64,000 bases of DNA from Bordetella parapertussis. Lineage in GTDB: Bacteria > Pseudomonadota > Gammaproteobacteria > Burkholderiales > Burkholderiaceae_B. The notes under the pieces were generated by a model that saw nothing but the letters and a program-made list of their open reading frames with translations, made no database searches and was not told the origin of the DNA. The stretch lies in NCBI GenBank assembly GCA_945903445.1, contig CAMDNZ010000011.1, positions 1 through 64,000 on the forward strand, read 5' to 3'. This document shows, piece after piece, positions 1 through 8,414 of the stretch. Every line of letters starts with the position of its first letter. Within the stretch, counting starts at the first letter, position 1. Both the position numbers and the translations under genes were made by a program.

Positions 1-741
1 CTTCGCTTCGTTTTTCAGTTTGTCGACCAGCGTGGCCACGTCGGGCACTTTGATCCCGGCCTTGCGCGCAGCGGGTTCCACGACCTTGAGCGTCTTCAAA
101 CGCGGGGTGACATCCACGCCCAAGGATTCGGGCGTCTCGTTCTCGAGCGGCTTTTTCTTGGCCTTCATGATGTTCGGCAGCGTGACATAACGCGGCTCGT
201 TCAAACGCAGGTCGGTGGTCACGATGGCCGGTAGCGTGAGCTTCACGGTTTCCAGACCGCCATCGACTTCGCGCGTCACGGTGACACTGTCGTCGGCCAG
301 TTCGATTTTGCTGGCAAACGTCGCTTGCGGCCAATCGAGCAAAGCCGCTAAGGCCTGTCCGGTTTGGTTCGCGTCGTCGTCGATGGCCTGTTTGCCCAGA
401 ATCACCAGGCGGGGCTGCTCACGCTCGACCACGGCACGCAGCAATTTGGCCACGGCAAGCGGCTGCAATTCAGTGTCGCATTGCACGAGAACGCCACGGT
501 CGGCGCCGATGGCCATGGCGGTACGCAAGGTTTCCTGCGACTGCGCGACACCGCAAGATACCGCCACGACTTCGCTCGCGCGGCCACTTTCTTTCAGGCG
601 GGTCGCTTCTTCGACGGCGATTTCGTCGAACGGATTCATCGACATCTTCACGTTGGCGATGTCCACGCCCGAGTGGTCGGATTTCACACGGACTTTGACG
701 TTGTAGTCGACAACGCGTTTGACGGGTACCAGTACCTTCAT
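1..741 (-). CDS. etfB: Electron transfer flavoprotein subunit beta (3' end cut by window edge)
   Basis: Beta subunit of the soluble FAD-containing heterodimer that carries electrons from acyl-CoA and related dehydrogenases to ETF-ubiquinone oxidoreductase. The product starts MKVLVPVKRVVDYNVKV, the usual beginning of EtfB, and carries the family stretch DDDANQTGQ about residue 120 and the C-terminal half signature LNEPRYVTLPNIMKAKKKP around residue 195. There are 247 codons in the window and no stop; the reading runs off the left edge in KLKNEAK, so only a couple of residues are missing compared with the usual 249. An AGGGAGATA Shine-Dalgarno precedes the ATG. etfA would be expected just left of the window. 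The neighbouring deacetylase-like gene ends 56 bases upstream in the same direction and may be cotranscribed. Confidence 0.95.
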   Translation of the reverse strand, partial: MKVLVPVKRVVDYNVKVRVKSDHSGVDIANVKMSMNPFDEIAVEEATRLKESGRASEVVAVSCGVAQSQETLRTAMAIGADRGVLVQCDTELQPLAVAKLLRAVVEREQPRLVILGKQAIDDDANQTGQALAALLDWPQATFASKIELADDSVTVTREVDGGLETVKLTLPAIVTTDLRLNEPRYVTLPNIMKAKKKPLENETPESLGVDVTPRLKTLKVVEPAARKAGIKVPDVATLVDKLKNEAK

Positions 742-797
742 CCAGCTATCTCCCTAAGATTGTTTTTCATCGGCTACGCCGTTGTAGCCGGTCGATT

Positions 798-1721
798 CTA
801 CAACTTAGCCAGCGCACGTACATGGGCGACCACACTGCGGCCCAGGGCAGAAAGATCGTAGCCGCCTTCCAGCATACTGATTGCGCGACCTTCTGCATGG
901 CGATCGGCCACATCCATGATCTGCTCGGTCAACCAAGCGTAATCGGCTTCGACCAAACCCATTTGTCCCATCTCGTCTTCCCGGTGGGCATCGAATCCCG
1001 CCGAAAAGAGGATCAATTGCGGACGAAAGACGTCCAAGCTCGGCAGCCATCGCTGCGTGACCAACTCGCGCACGCCCGCACCGGTGGTATAGGCCGGCAC
1101 GGGCACGTTGAGCATGTTGTCGGCGACGTTCTCGGTACCGCAATTCGGGAAGAGCGGGCTTTGGAAAAAGCTGCACATGAGCACCCGGTTCTCGCCCGCC
1201 AGAATATCTTCGGTACCGTTGCCGTGATGCACGTCGAAATCGACGATCGCGACCCGAGTCAATCCATGAACATCGATAGCGTGGCGGGCCGCGATAGCGA
1301 CGTTGTTCAGAAAACAAAACCCCATCGCCCGAGCCCGGCAGGCATGGTGACCGGGCGGGCGCACCGCGCAAAACGCGCTGAGCGCCTGCCCCGACAATAC
1401 GGCGTCGACCGCAGCAATTCCCGCCCCAGCAGCGTGCAAGGCCGCGACCGCCGTGTTCGGCCCCTGCAGCGTGTCAGGATCCAAAGTGCGCGTGCCATCG
1501 ATGGGCTGACCGTCCAGTAACCGTGCCAGATACGCTGGGTCATGAACGCGCGCCAAGGCTTCACGATTCGCGCGTGGCGCGTCTTGCGGACTTAAATAGG
1601 CGTGCAGACCGCTGGCCAGCAACTGATCATTGATGGCGTCCAACCGCTGCGGGCTTTCCGGGTGCCAATCTCCCATATCGTGCAGCTTGCACGCGGGGTG
1701 AGTAAGATAGAGCGTCTCCAT
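798..1721 (-). CDS. Histone deacetylase family protein (acetyl-amine hydrolase)
   Basis: Zinc-dependent hydrolase of the arginase/deacetylase fold, 307 residues, the usual size of the bacterial class II HDAC-like proteins. Family motifs are all present: HPESPQRL near residue 20, RPPGHHA near 123, the metal-binding VDFDVHHGNGTEDI near 160-173, SAGFDAHREDEMG near 240, and the C-terminal EGGYDL. The metal ligands Asp-x-His and the second Asp and the catalytic His pair are therefore intact. Bacterial members act on acetylated polyamines, other small acetyl-amines or acetyl-lysine, and the sequence does not tell which. The start is taken at METLYL; no strong ribosome binding site is seen. It is divergent from mltB and points into etfB, an arrangement also seen in relatives. 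Confidence 0.88.
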   Translation of the reverse strand: METLYLTHPACKLHDMGDWHPESPQRLDAINDQLLASGLHAYLSPQDAPRANREALARVHDPAYLARLLDGQPIDGTRTLDPDTLQGPNTAVAALHAAGAGIAAVDAVLSGQALSAFCAVRPPGHHACRARAMGFCFLNNVAIAARHAIDVHGLTRVAIVDFDVHHGNGTEDILAGENRVLMCSFFQSPLFPNCGTENVADNMLNVPVPAYTTGAGVRELVTQRWLPSLDVFRPQLILFSAGFDAHREDEMGQMGLVEADYAWLTEQIMDVADRHAEGRAISMLEGGYDLSALGRSVVAHVRALAKL

Positions 1722-1732
1722 AAGGAAGGATT

Positions 1733-2857
1733 ATGTTCACCAGTTGGCGTTTCCTGCAAATCGGCGTGTTGGCCACCACCCTGTCCGCCTGTGCGGCCCA
1801 ATCAGTCTCCCCTATGGCCCAACCCGGCGCGACGCCCGCGTCGACCCCAGCTACCGGCCCGGCCGTCAGCCCAGCCGAAGCATCGCTACGCTCGGCCGAC
1901 CTGACGCTCGATGTGCAACAATATGTACAGGCCTTGGCGTCGGAGCGCCGATTACCTGCTGAACAGCTGGGCAATATTTTATCCTCGGCCCGTTTCGATC
2001 CCACGGTCGCCCGCTTGATCGCACCGAGTGCAGCGGGCCGCAAGGTGGTGCGTAGTTGGACGGTCTATCGTCAACGCGTGGTCGAGCCGGTTCGCATCGC
2101 TTGGGGTAACGATTTTTGGTCCGCCCATCGCGACACACTCGAGGCCGCTGCACAGCGTTTCGGCGTGCCGCCCGAGATCATCGTCGCGATCATCGGCGTC
2201 GAGACCAACTATGCACGTAATATGGGATCGTTCCCGGTGCTGGACGCGCTGTATACCCTGGCATTCAGTTACCCGGACGCCAAGCGCCCCGATCGGCAGC
2301 AGATGTTTCGCAACCAGCTCAGTGCATTTCTGGATCTGGTGATGCAAAACCGTTTGGATGTGACCACACAAGGCTCGTTCGCTGGCGCGATCGGCATGGC
2401 GCAGTTCATGCCGGGCAGCATTCAGCGCTATGCCATCGACGGCGACGGCGATGGTGTGATCGACCTCGTCAATAGCGAGAAAGACGCGATCTTTTCGATC
2501 GCCAACTTCCTGGTCGAACATGGCTGGCAGCGCGATGTGCCAGTGTTCGCGCCGGTCACACTCCCCACCGACGCGGCGCCTCTGGTCGATGGCGGACTGG
2601 TTCCGAAACTGAGTTGGATCGAACTGCAAGCCGCGGGTGCTCGCGCTTCGGGCGATCCCACCGCGAGCTGGACTCGGCACCCCCTGGGCATCGTGAATCT
2701 GCCTGACGAGCAGCATGGCACTGTCCAGTACCGCAGTGGTACGCCGAATTTCTTCGCATTGACGCACTACAACCGCAGCTATTTTTACGCCACCTCGGTG
2801 GCCGATCTGGCGCAATCGCTGGCACAGGGCCAGGCGCGCCAGGCTCGGGTGCCTTGA
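1733..2857 (+). CDS. mltB: Membrane-bound lytic murein transglycosylase B
   Basis: Cleaves the MurNAc-GlcNAc bond of peptidoglycan, leaving 1,6-anhydroMurNAc, at the inner face of the outer membrane. A lipoprotein signal peptide ends in the lipobox LSAC with Cys20 as the acylated residue. A Pro/Ala/Thr-rich linker of about 30 residues follows, then the SLT_2 domain from about residue 55. The catalytic glutamate is Glu157 in GVETNYARNMG, and the family motifs AGAIGMAQFMPGS (about 217-229) and DGDGDGVIDL (about 236-245) are present. Length is 374 residues, normal for MltB. The ribosome site AAGGAAGGA sits 5-6 bases before the ATG. It is convergent with cysM across a short hairpin. Confidence 0.93.
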   Translation: MFTSWRFLQIGVLATTLSACAAQSVSPMAQPGATPASTPATGPAVSPAEASLRSADLTLDVQQYVQALASERRLPAEQLGNILSSARFDPTVARLIAPSAAGRKVVRSWTVYRQRVVEPVRIAWGNDFWSAHRDTLEAAAQRFGVPPEIIVAIIGVETNYARNMGSFPVLDALYTLAFSYPDAKRPDRQQMFRNQLSAFLDLVMQNRLDVTTQGSFAGAIGMAQFMPGSIQRYAIDGDGDGVIDLVNSEKDAIFSIANFLVEHGWQRDVPVFAPVTLPTDAAPLVDGGLVPKLSWIELQAAGARASGDPTASWTRHPLGIVNLPDEQHGTVQYRSGTPNFFALTHYNRSYFYATSVADLAQSLAQGQARQARVP

Positions 2858-2864
2858 GCACACG

Positions 2865-2896
2865 GGCAAAGCCCGCCGCAAACGGCGCGCTTTGCC
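2865..2896. terminator. Hairpin between convergent mltB and cysM
   Basis: GGCAAAGC at 2865-2872 pairs with GCTTTGCC at 2889-2896, and inner CGCCG/CGGCG bases can extend the stem. It lies 8 bases after the mltB stop and 40 bases from the end of cysM. There is no clean T-run directly after it on the + strand, so it may act as a weak two-way terminator or only as an mRNA-end hairpin. Confidence 0.45.
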
Positions 2897-2935
2897 TAGG
2901 ACTGCGCTGGCCTGACAGCGTCGACCTAGGCCGTT

Positions 2936-3841
2936 TTAATTAAATACGCCGGTGGACAGATAGCGGTCGCCGCGATCGCATACGACAAAAGCGATCGTGG
3001 CGTTTTCGACCTGCTCGGCCACCGCCAGGGCTGCCACAAGCGCACCAGCGGCCGAAATGCCTGCGAAAATGCTTTCTTCGGCAGCCAGACGGCGCGCCAT
3101 CGCTTCTGCGGCGGCTTGCGAGACCGGCACGATCCGATCGACACGGCTGCCGTCATAAATGGCCGGCAAATAAGCTTCGGGCCACTTGCGAATACCCGGA
3201 ATCTGCGAACCCTCTTCCGGCTGTGCGCCGACCACTTGAATAGCCGGATTCCGAGCCTTCAAATACGCCGACACACCCATGATGGTGCCCGTCGTGCCCA
3301 TGGCACTGACGAAGTGAGTCAACTGGCCCTCGGTCTGCTCCCAGAGTTCAGGACCGGTGCCTTCGACATGCGCCAATGGATTATCCGGATTGGCGAATTG
3401 ATCCAATACTCGACCTTCGCCCGCGGCTTGCATCTTTGTGGCCAGATCCCGCGCATATTCCATCCCGCCTTGCGCAGCGGGAGTCAGGATGAGTTCGGCA
3501 CCGTAGGCCGTCATGGCGGCACGCCGCTCGATCGACAGGTTATCGGGCATGATCAGCACCATGCGGTATCCCCGCATAGCGGCCACCATGGCCAGCGCGA
3601 TGCCGGTATTGCCGCTGGTCGCCTCGATCAGCGTATCGCCTGGTTTGATTTCGCCACGCGCTTCGGCATGGCGGATCATGGACAAGGCCGGTCGATCCTT
3701 GACCGAGCCTGCTGGATTATTGCCTTCCAGCTTGCCGAGGATCACGTTGCCTCGCTGGGCGTTGCCGTCGCCGGGAATGCGTTGCAGCCGCACCAGGGGC
3801 GTGCGGCCGACGGTTTGTTCGATAGTCGGATAGGTAGTCAT
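2936..3841 (-). CDS. cysM: Cysteine synthase B (O-acetylserine sulfhydrylase)
   Basis: PLP enzyme making cysteine from O-acetylserine and sulfide or thiosulfate in the cytoplasm. The 301-residue product begins MTTYPTIEQTVGRTPLVRL; PLP binds the lysine of NPAGSVKDRPA (about residue 45). The phosphate-binding loop TSGNTGIALA is near residue 73 and the CysM-type segment VGAQPEEGSQIPGIRKWP near 210-227. The longer open frame running upstream is rejected as a start because it overlaps the preceding ComEA-like gene out of frame. The chosen ATG overlaps that gene's stop as ATGA, which suggests translational coupling and makes up for the lack of a clear ribosome site. cysB, the regulator of cysteine synthesis, lies far away at 37-38 kb. 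Confidence 0.94.
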   Translation of the reverse strand: MTTYPTIEQTVGRTPLVRLQRIPGDGNAQRGNVILGKLEGNNPAGSVKDRPALSMIRHAEARGEIKPGDTLIEATSGNTGIALAMVAAMRGYRMVLIMPDNLSIERRAAMTAYGAELILTPAAQGGMEYARDLATKMQAAGEGRVLDQFANPDNPLAHVEGTGPELWEQTEGQLTHFVSAMGTTGTIMGVSAYLKARNPAIQVVGAQPEEGSQIPGIRKWPEAYLPAIYDGSRVDRIVPVSQAAAEAMARRLAAEESIFAGISAAGALVAALAVAEQVENATIAFVVCDRGDRYLSTGVFN

Positions 3842-4245
3842 GGCTTGGATGATAAACCGGCTGGCGGCGTTATAGGTCGCCTGGACATGGGGCGAGAATC
3901 GGACTGCGCGTTGCCCAAGGCGGGCCGCGGCACGACCAGCCCGGCAGCGCGCAGTCGGATGACGCTCTTGGCCCCGATGCCCCGCACGCGCTCGGCCAAT
4001 TCGCCCAGCGACTCGAACGCGCCGCCACGCGCCCGCTCGGCCACGATGTTGGCGGCTGTGCGAGGGCCTATGCCCTTGATGGATTGAAGTTGCGAGGCCG
4101 TGGCGCGGTTGACATCCAGGGCGCCCGCCTCTTGAGGCCAACAAGCGAGTGCGACGCTACATCCGGCCAACAACACCGTCATGACACGCCGACGATATGA
4201 ACGCCTGGCTGGAGGCGACGATAAGGACCACAATGGAGACGTCAT
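3838..4245 (-). CDS. ComEA-like helix-hairpin-helix exported protein
   Basis: A 135-residue protein with a basic N-terminus, a hydrophobic segment (VMTVLLAGCSVALACW, about 21-36) and then a single ComEA-type (HhH)2 domain: LDVNRATASQLQSIKGIGP, then TAANIVAERARGGAF. ComEA proteins bind DNA in the periplasm during natural transformation, but short single-domain members are widespread and most are untested. The last 35 residues are Pro/Ser/Arg-rich and low in complexity. The start could also be the internal Met at 4182, directly before the signal-like segment; neither has a clear ribosome site. The stop overlaps the cysM start. The 204 bases between this gene and rfaD show no gene. Confidence 0.75.
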   Translation of the reverse strand: MTSPLWSLSSPPARRSYRRRVMTVLLAGCSVALACWPQEAGALDVNRATASQLQSIKGIGPRTAANIVAERARGGAFESLGELAERVRGIGAKSVIRLRAAGLVVPRPALGNAQSDSRPMSRRPITPPAGLSSKP

Positions 4246-4449
4246 GATGGAGGCTCGCGGAAGATCGCCGCATGCGCAGCGGAACGTCCATCATGCGCCG
4301 GCTGATGGTCGTGCGACCCGCGATGCGACCACGCCAGCCACTGCGGCAAACCGCAGGCGCGTGCCGGGCCTGCGCCAGCCCATCTACCCACCTATGCGTC
4401 CTGCCACTAACCTGCTTGCCGCATCGCGAACAGCGTCAAGCGGCGGCAC

Positions 4450-5445
4450 TCAGTGTTGGCGTTTGGCGCGTAATACCTGCACATATTCGCCCACTCCCGT
4501 GGCGACGTCGCGCATCGGCGCGGTAAAGCCCGCCCCGCGCAAAGCCGTCACGTCGGCCTGAGTGAAACTCTGATAACGCCCCTTCAAATCGTCGGGAAAA
4601 GGGATATAGCGGATCAGACCGTTTTTCACCAACTCGGGCAGCGCCAACGCCGATTCGCCCTGTTCGACGCGTAGCGTATTGACTACCGCTGCCGCCACGT
4701 CGTTGAACGGCTGAGCACGTCCGGTACCGCAGTTATAGACGCCCGAGACCTGAGGGTTGTCCAGAAAGTGAAGATTGACGGCGACGACGTCTTCGACCGA
4801 GATGAAATCGCGACTCTGGCCGCCATCCGGATAGCCGTCCCAGCCTGCGAACAAGCGAACATGCCCTTCGTTCAGGAACTGACTCATGTTGTGAAACGCT
4901 ACCGAGGCCATGCGCCCCTTGTGCTGCTCGCGCGGGCCATACACGTTGAAGTAGCGCAGACCGATGACTTGCGCAGTCAAGGACGACATCCGTGCGCGCA
5001 AGACCTGATCGAACAGAAATTTCGAATAACCGTAGACGTTCAGCGGGCGCTCGTTGTCGATGTGCTCGACATAGACTGACGAGCCGCCGTAGACGGCCGC
5101 AGACGAGGCGTAAATGAACGGGATGCGCTTGGCCTGAGCGTACTCGAACAATTCGAGCGTGACGCGATAGTTGTTGTCCATCATGTAGGCACCATTGCGC
5201 TCGGTGGTATCCGAGCAAGCGCCCTGATGGACGATGGCCCGCAGCGCCGGCAGCGTGTCGGCGGCCACTTTGCGCCGAAACTCGTCGCGATCCAGATAGT
5301 CGGCGATTTGGCCGTCGACCAAATTGGCGAACTTGTCGCCTTCGGTCAGATCGTCTACTGCGATGATGTCGCGCACCCCACGGCGATTCAAGCCTTGAAC
5401 GATATTGCTGCCGATGAAGCCGGCCGCGCCCGTGACGACGATCAT
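4450..5445 (-). CDS. rfaD: ADP-L-glycero-D-manno-heptose-6-epimerase
   Basis: Last enzyme of ADP-heptose supply for the LPS inner core (also named hldD); inverts C6 of ADP-D-glycero-D-manno-heptose. An extended short-chain dehydrogenase of 331 residues with the NADP-binding GAAGFIGSN at residues 6-14, the acid-base Tyr-x3-Lys as YGYSK near residue 139, and the family segment YFNVYGPREQHKGRMASV about 165-182. Length matches the family. Its ATG overlaps the stop of rfaE1 (ATGA), so the two heptose genes are likely translated together. Confidence 0.95.
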   Translation of the reverse strand: MIVVTGAAGFIGSNIVQGLNRRGVRDIIAVDDLTEGDKFANLVDGQIADYLDRDEFRRKVAADTLPALRAIVHQGACSDTTERNGAYMMDNNYRVTLELFEYAQAKRIPFIYASSAAVYGGSSVYVEHIDNERPLNVYGYSKFLFDQVLRARMSSLTAQVIGLRYFNVYGPREQHKGRMASVAFHNMSQFLNEGHVRLFAGWDGYPDGGQSRDFISVEDVVAVNLHFLDNPQVSGVYNCGTGRAQPFNDVAAAVVNTLRVEQGESALALPELVKNGLIRYIPFPDDLKGRYQSFTQADVTALRGAGFTAPMRDVATGVGEYVQVLRAKRQH

Positions 5446-6383
5446 GTCGCATCTCCTAGAAGTTCTTGGGACGACACCGTAGAGGTCCCTAATTTACCTA
5501 CCGCGATGCCACCCGCACGATTGGCCCAGCGCATGGCCTCGGACCAAGACAGGCCGGCCCCGTGGGTCACCGCCAAAGTGGCCAGCACCGTATCGCCCGC
5601 GCCCGAAACATCGAATACTTCGTGCGCTTGCGCATCGACATGATCGGCTCCCGAATCGGTGAACATCGTCATGCCCTGCTCGGATTGGGTCACCAGCAAA
5701 GCCTCCAGATCGAGCTGTTTGCGCAGCGACTGAGCACGCCCCGTTAGTTGCAGCTCGTCGGCCCACAGACCCACCGCCTGGCGCATTTCCGAACGATTTG
5801 GGGTGACCAAGGTCGCGCCTCGATAGCGCCTGTAATCCTCGCCCTTGGGATCGACCAACACAGGCAAGCCTTGCAGACGCGCGGCAGCGATCAAGGGTTC
5901 GACGTGGGTGAGTACTCCTTTGGCGTAATCGGACAGCACCAGCACGTCGTGCTGTGGCAAGGCATCGATTACGGCACGCTCCAGTCGCGCAAGCGCATCC
6001 GGCTGTGGCGCTTCTTCGAAATCGACTCGCAGCAATTGTTGCTGACGGCCCAGCACCCGCATTTTCAGGGTGGTCGGCAGAGCAGGATCGTCCACTAGCA
6101 CGGCGTGCATGCCGGACTCGGTCGCCAAGTGCCGAACGCGTGCACCGGGTTCGTCCTGCCCAACCAGCCCCAGAAGGGTGGCTTGACCGCCCAAGGTAAT
6201 GATGTTTCGCGCCACGTTGGCCGCACCACCCAAGCGGTCCTCCCGCCGCGCCACGCGCACTACGGGCACCGGCGCTTCGGGCGATATACGCTCGACCTCA
6301 CCGAACCAATATCGATCCAGCATGACATCGCCCACGACCAACACGCGAACTCGGGCGATCGCTTCAAGGGGATACGAATTCAT
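5442..6383 (-). CDS. rfaE1: D-glycero-beta-D-manno-heptose-7-phosphate kinase
   Basis: Ribokinase/PfkB-family kinase adding the 1-phosphate to heptose-7-phosphate in LPS core synthesis. The 313-residue product starts MNSYPLEAIARVRVLVVGD, carries RLGGAANVARNI near residue 50 and the C-terminal PfkB signature DVSGAGDTVLATLA with the catalytic Asp near residue 258. Only the kinase half is present; the adenylyltransferase half that Escherichia coli HldE carries is missing, as is usual in Burkholderiales where it is a separate gene. A GGAAGAG ribosome site precedes the chosen ATG, which overlaps the lapB stop as ATGA. An upstream in-frame extension of 30 residues was rejected for these reasons. 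Confidence 0.93.
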   Translation of the reverse strand: MNSYPLEAIARVRVLVVGDVMLDRYWFGEVERISPEAPVPVVRVARREDRLGGAANVARNIITLGGQATLLGLVGQDEPGARVRHLATESGMHAVLVDDPALPTTLKMRVLGRQQQLLRVDFEEAPQPDALARLERAVIDALPQHDVLVLSDYAKGVLTHVEPLIAAARLQGLPVLVDPKGEDYRRYRGATLVTPNRSEMRQAVGLWADELQLTGRAQSLRKQLDLEALLVTQSEQGMTMFTDSGADHVDAQAHEVFDVSGAGDTVLATLAVTHGAGLSWSEAMRWANRAGGIAVGKLGTSTVSSQELLGDAT

Positions 6384-7597
6384 TGCAGCTCTTCCAAGCG
6401 CTTGGGTGCATAGGTCTCCCAACCGTTGCAGCCCGGACATTGCCAGTAAAACCGTCGCGCCTGAAACCCGCACTTGCGGCAGGCATATCGATCGAGGCGC
6501 TGGGTGTGTTTATGAATCAGGCTGCGCAACAAATTGATGTCGGCACCGTGCACCGGACCTGCGTCGGCCGCGCCGCCTTCCGAGGCCAGCTCGGCCTCCA
6601 GCAGGCGATCCAGCCCCAACAGCGAGGGTCGCACCAACAAGGCTTCGCGGGCGAAGGCCCAAGCCACGTCGGCCCCTTTCTGGGCGCGCAGCTCACGGAA
6701 CACCACGTTGAACAGATCCAGGGATGGATGCTTGGCGTAGTGAGCGCTGAGAATAGCCAGACCGCCGGGTGCATCGCCTGCCGCCACGTAGTTGGCCAGC
6801 AAGGCGTCGGCCACCAGCCCCGCGTAGTCGGGTGCCTGCGCCAGGACGCCCGCCAGATGTAGCCGCTCTTGCTCGCGTGTGCCCGCCAGTTGTGCGATGC
6901 GCGCGCGCTGCAACGCAATGCGAACCTCCGCACCGCGTGTGGGCAGCGTGATCTGGGTATCTTGTGCTGCATGGTCGGCGGCATCCAGCGCACTCAAGGC
7001 TGCATCGATGTCGGGTGGGGTGACGCTCAGTGCAATCTGCGCGCGCTCGCAGTGGTAATGAACCAACTGGGGCACGGGCTCATCGACCAGCCCGCGCAGT
7101 GTCTTGACCGACTCGATCGCACGCGGCCAGTCATGCTCGGACTCGTAGATTCGGATCAGCGACTGCAAGGCCGGCAGGGCATAACGCGAGTCTTTCAACT
7201 GCTCGAAGCCGGACTCGGCCCGGTCCAGCATACCGGCTTTCAAAAAATCCTGAGCGAGTTCGTGCTGCGCTTGCTCACGCTGTGCCTGCGGCAGATCGGC
7301 GCGACTCAACAGGCTTTGATGAACCCGAATGGCGCGCTCCATCTCGCCTCGCCGCCGAAACAAACTACCGAGCGCGAAGTGCAACTCAGTCGTCTCTGGG
7401 TCTAATTTGGCCACTTCGACGAACGCGTCGATGGCACGATCGGGCTGCTCGTTAAGTAGGAAATTCAGCCCTTTGAAATAGGATTCAGGCAGCATTCGTG
7501 TTTCGGACAACATCTGCCGAATATCGACGCGTGCCGCCAGCCAACCCAGCCCGAACAGTAAGGGCAAGAAAATCAACCACCAAGGTTCAAAATCCAC
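6380..7597 (-). CDS. lapB: Lipopolysaccharide assembly protein B
   Basis: Inner-membrane-anchored TPR protein (YciM) which in Escherichia coli works with FtsH to set the level of LpxC and so LPS synthesis. The 405 residues show one N-terminal membrane helix (WWLIFLPLLFGLGWLAA, about 6-22), a cytoplasmic TPR region from about residue 40 to 330, and a C-terminal rubredoxin-like metal site CRKCGFQ ... CPGCNGW (about 373-395) with all four cysteines. It lies between lapA and the heptose genes and overlaps rfaE1, which fits a single LPS operon lapA-lapB-rfaE1-rfaD. Confidence 0.93.
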   Translation of the reverse strand: MDFEPWWLIFLPLLFGLGWLAARVDIRQMLSETRMLPESYFKGLNFLLNEQPDRAIDAFVEVAKLDPETTELHFALGSLFRRRGEMERAIRVHQSLLSRADLPQAQREQAQHELAQDFLKAGMLDRAESGFEQLKDSRYALPALQSLIRIYESEHDWPRAIESVKTLRGLVDEPVPQLVHYHCERAQIALSVTPPDIDAALSALDAADHAAQDTQITLPTRGAEVRIALQRARIAQLAGTREQERLHLAGVLAQAPDYAGLVADALLANYVAAGDAPGGLAILSAHYAKHPSLDLFNVVFRELRAQKGADVAWAFAREALLVRPSLLGLDRLLEAELASEGGAADAGPVHGADINLLRSLIHKHTQRLDRYACRKCGFQARRFYWQCPGCNGWETYAPKRLEELQ

Positions 7598-7624
7598 TGA
7601 TATCGCTCAACAGGACAAGGGGAA

Positions 7625-7945
7625 TCAAAGCGGTGACATCGGCGCGAGGGCTTCGGGCGGCAGATTGGCCGTGGGATTCTGCCCTTCGGCCAGCGCCTGA
7701 AGACGCTCGTTTTCGCGCCGCAAGCGTGCGATTTCTCGGCGGCGGCGCATGGCGGCAGGCACGGTCAACAGCACGCCGAAAACCGTGCCCAACACGAAGA
7801 CCGCCAGCATGACCACGATCAGCGGCACATCGGGCAAAACGTGATTGGTGAAGAACGTGACGGACACGGGCTGCGTGTTCTTTAAGGCGAACATCAGCAC
7901 CAGCACGAAGATCGCCAGCCTCAATATCCAGACGAGATAACGCAT
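7625..7945 (-). CDS. lapA: Lipopolysaccharide assembly protein A (LapA domain)
   Basis: Small inner-membrane protein, 106 residues from the ATG at 7945. Two membrane helices are visible: LVWILRLAIFVLVLMFAL (about 4-21) and PLIVVMLAVFVLGTVFGVLL (about 41-60). Between them lies the LapA hallmark KNTQPVSVTF, and a basic coiled-coil segment (MRRRREIARLRRENERLQAL) follows the second helix. A GGAG site lies about 10 bases before the ATG. The open frame continues 21 codons upstream, but that part overlaps the ihfB terminator region and has no start support. Confidence 0.9.
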   Translation of the reverse strand: MRYLVWILRLAIFVLVLMFALKNTQPVSVTFFTNHVLPDVPLIVVMLAVFVLGTVFGVLLTVPAAMRRRREIARLRRENERLQALAEGQNPTANLPPEALAPMSPL

Positions 7946-7999
7946 GGTGTCGACACTCCAATAAAGTTTAGACCGCAATTGTAAGCGACTCGGGCGCTC

Positions 8000-8034
8000 A
8001 AAAAGCAAAAGGGCCGCCGAAGCAGCCCCTTTGC
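8000..8034 (-). terminator. Rho-independent terminator after ihfB
   Basis: Read on the minus strand, a 13-base stem (GCAAAGGGGCTGC with GCGGCCCTTTTGC) closes on a TTCG tetraloop and is followed by a T-rich tract. It lies 20 bases after the ihfB stop and before lapA, and so splits the rpsA-ihfB unit from the lapAB unit. Confidence 0.9.
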
Positions 8035-8054
8035 AGGTCCATCATACCAACAGG

Positions 8055-8411
8055 TCAGTGCGCCACAGCCAGATTGAGCACCATGGCAGACTCGACCTCC
8101 GGATTGTCTGTTGCATCGCGTCGCGAGGACGGATCGAGATCGACCCGTTCGCGCAACTCTTTACCAGCCTTGAAGTGCGGCACCTGTTTACCAGGCACCA
8201 TCACTTGTTCGCCCGACTTTGGGTTGCGCCCGACGCGTGCAGAGCGTTGCGACAACGAGAAACTGCCAAACCCGCGGATCTCGATGCGTTGGCCGCCAGC
8301 CAAAGACTGGGTCATCGCATCGAGCACGGTCTTGACCGCATAATCGGTATCGCGCGCCGCCAGCTGAGGATAGCGGGCGGCCAACGCGGCAATCAGTTCC
8401 GACTTGGTCAC
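8055..8411 (-). CDS. ihfB: Integration host factor subunit beta
   Basis: DNA-bending nucleoid protein of the HU/IHF family that works as a dimer with IhfA. The N-terminus MTKSELIAALA and the DNA-intercalating arm region (IEIRGFGSFSL, then RVGRNPKSGEQVMVPGK about 59-75, with the intercalating proline) are typical. It has 118 residues, about 20 more than Escherichia coli IhfB; the extra C-terminal tail is acidic/polar (RRDATDNPEVESAM) and is common in Alcaligenaceae. It follows rpsA with a 3-base gap, the standard rpsA-ihfB pair. Confidence 0.95.
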   Translation of the reverse strand: MTKSELIAALAARYPQLAARDTDYAVKTVLDAMTQSLAGGQRIEIRGFGSFSLSQRSARVGRNPKSGEQVMVPGKQVPHFKAGKELRERVDLDPSSRRDATDNPEVESAMVLNLAVAH

Positions 8412-8414
8412 GGC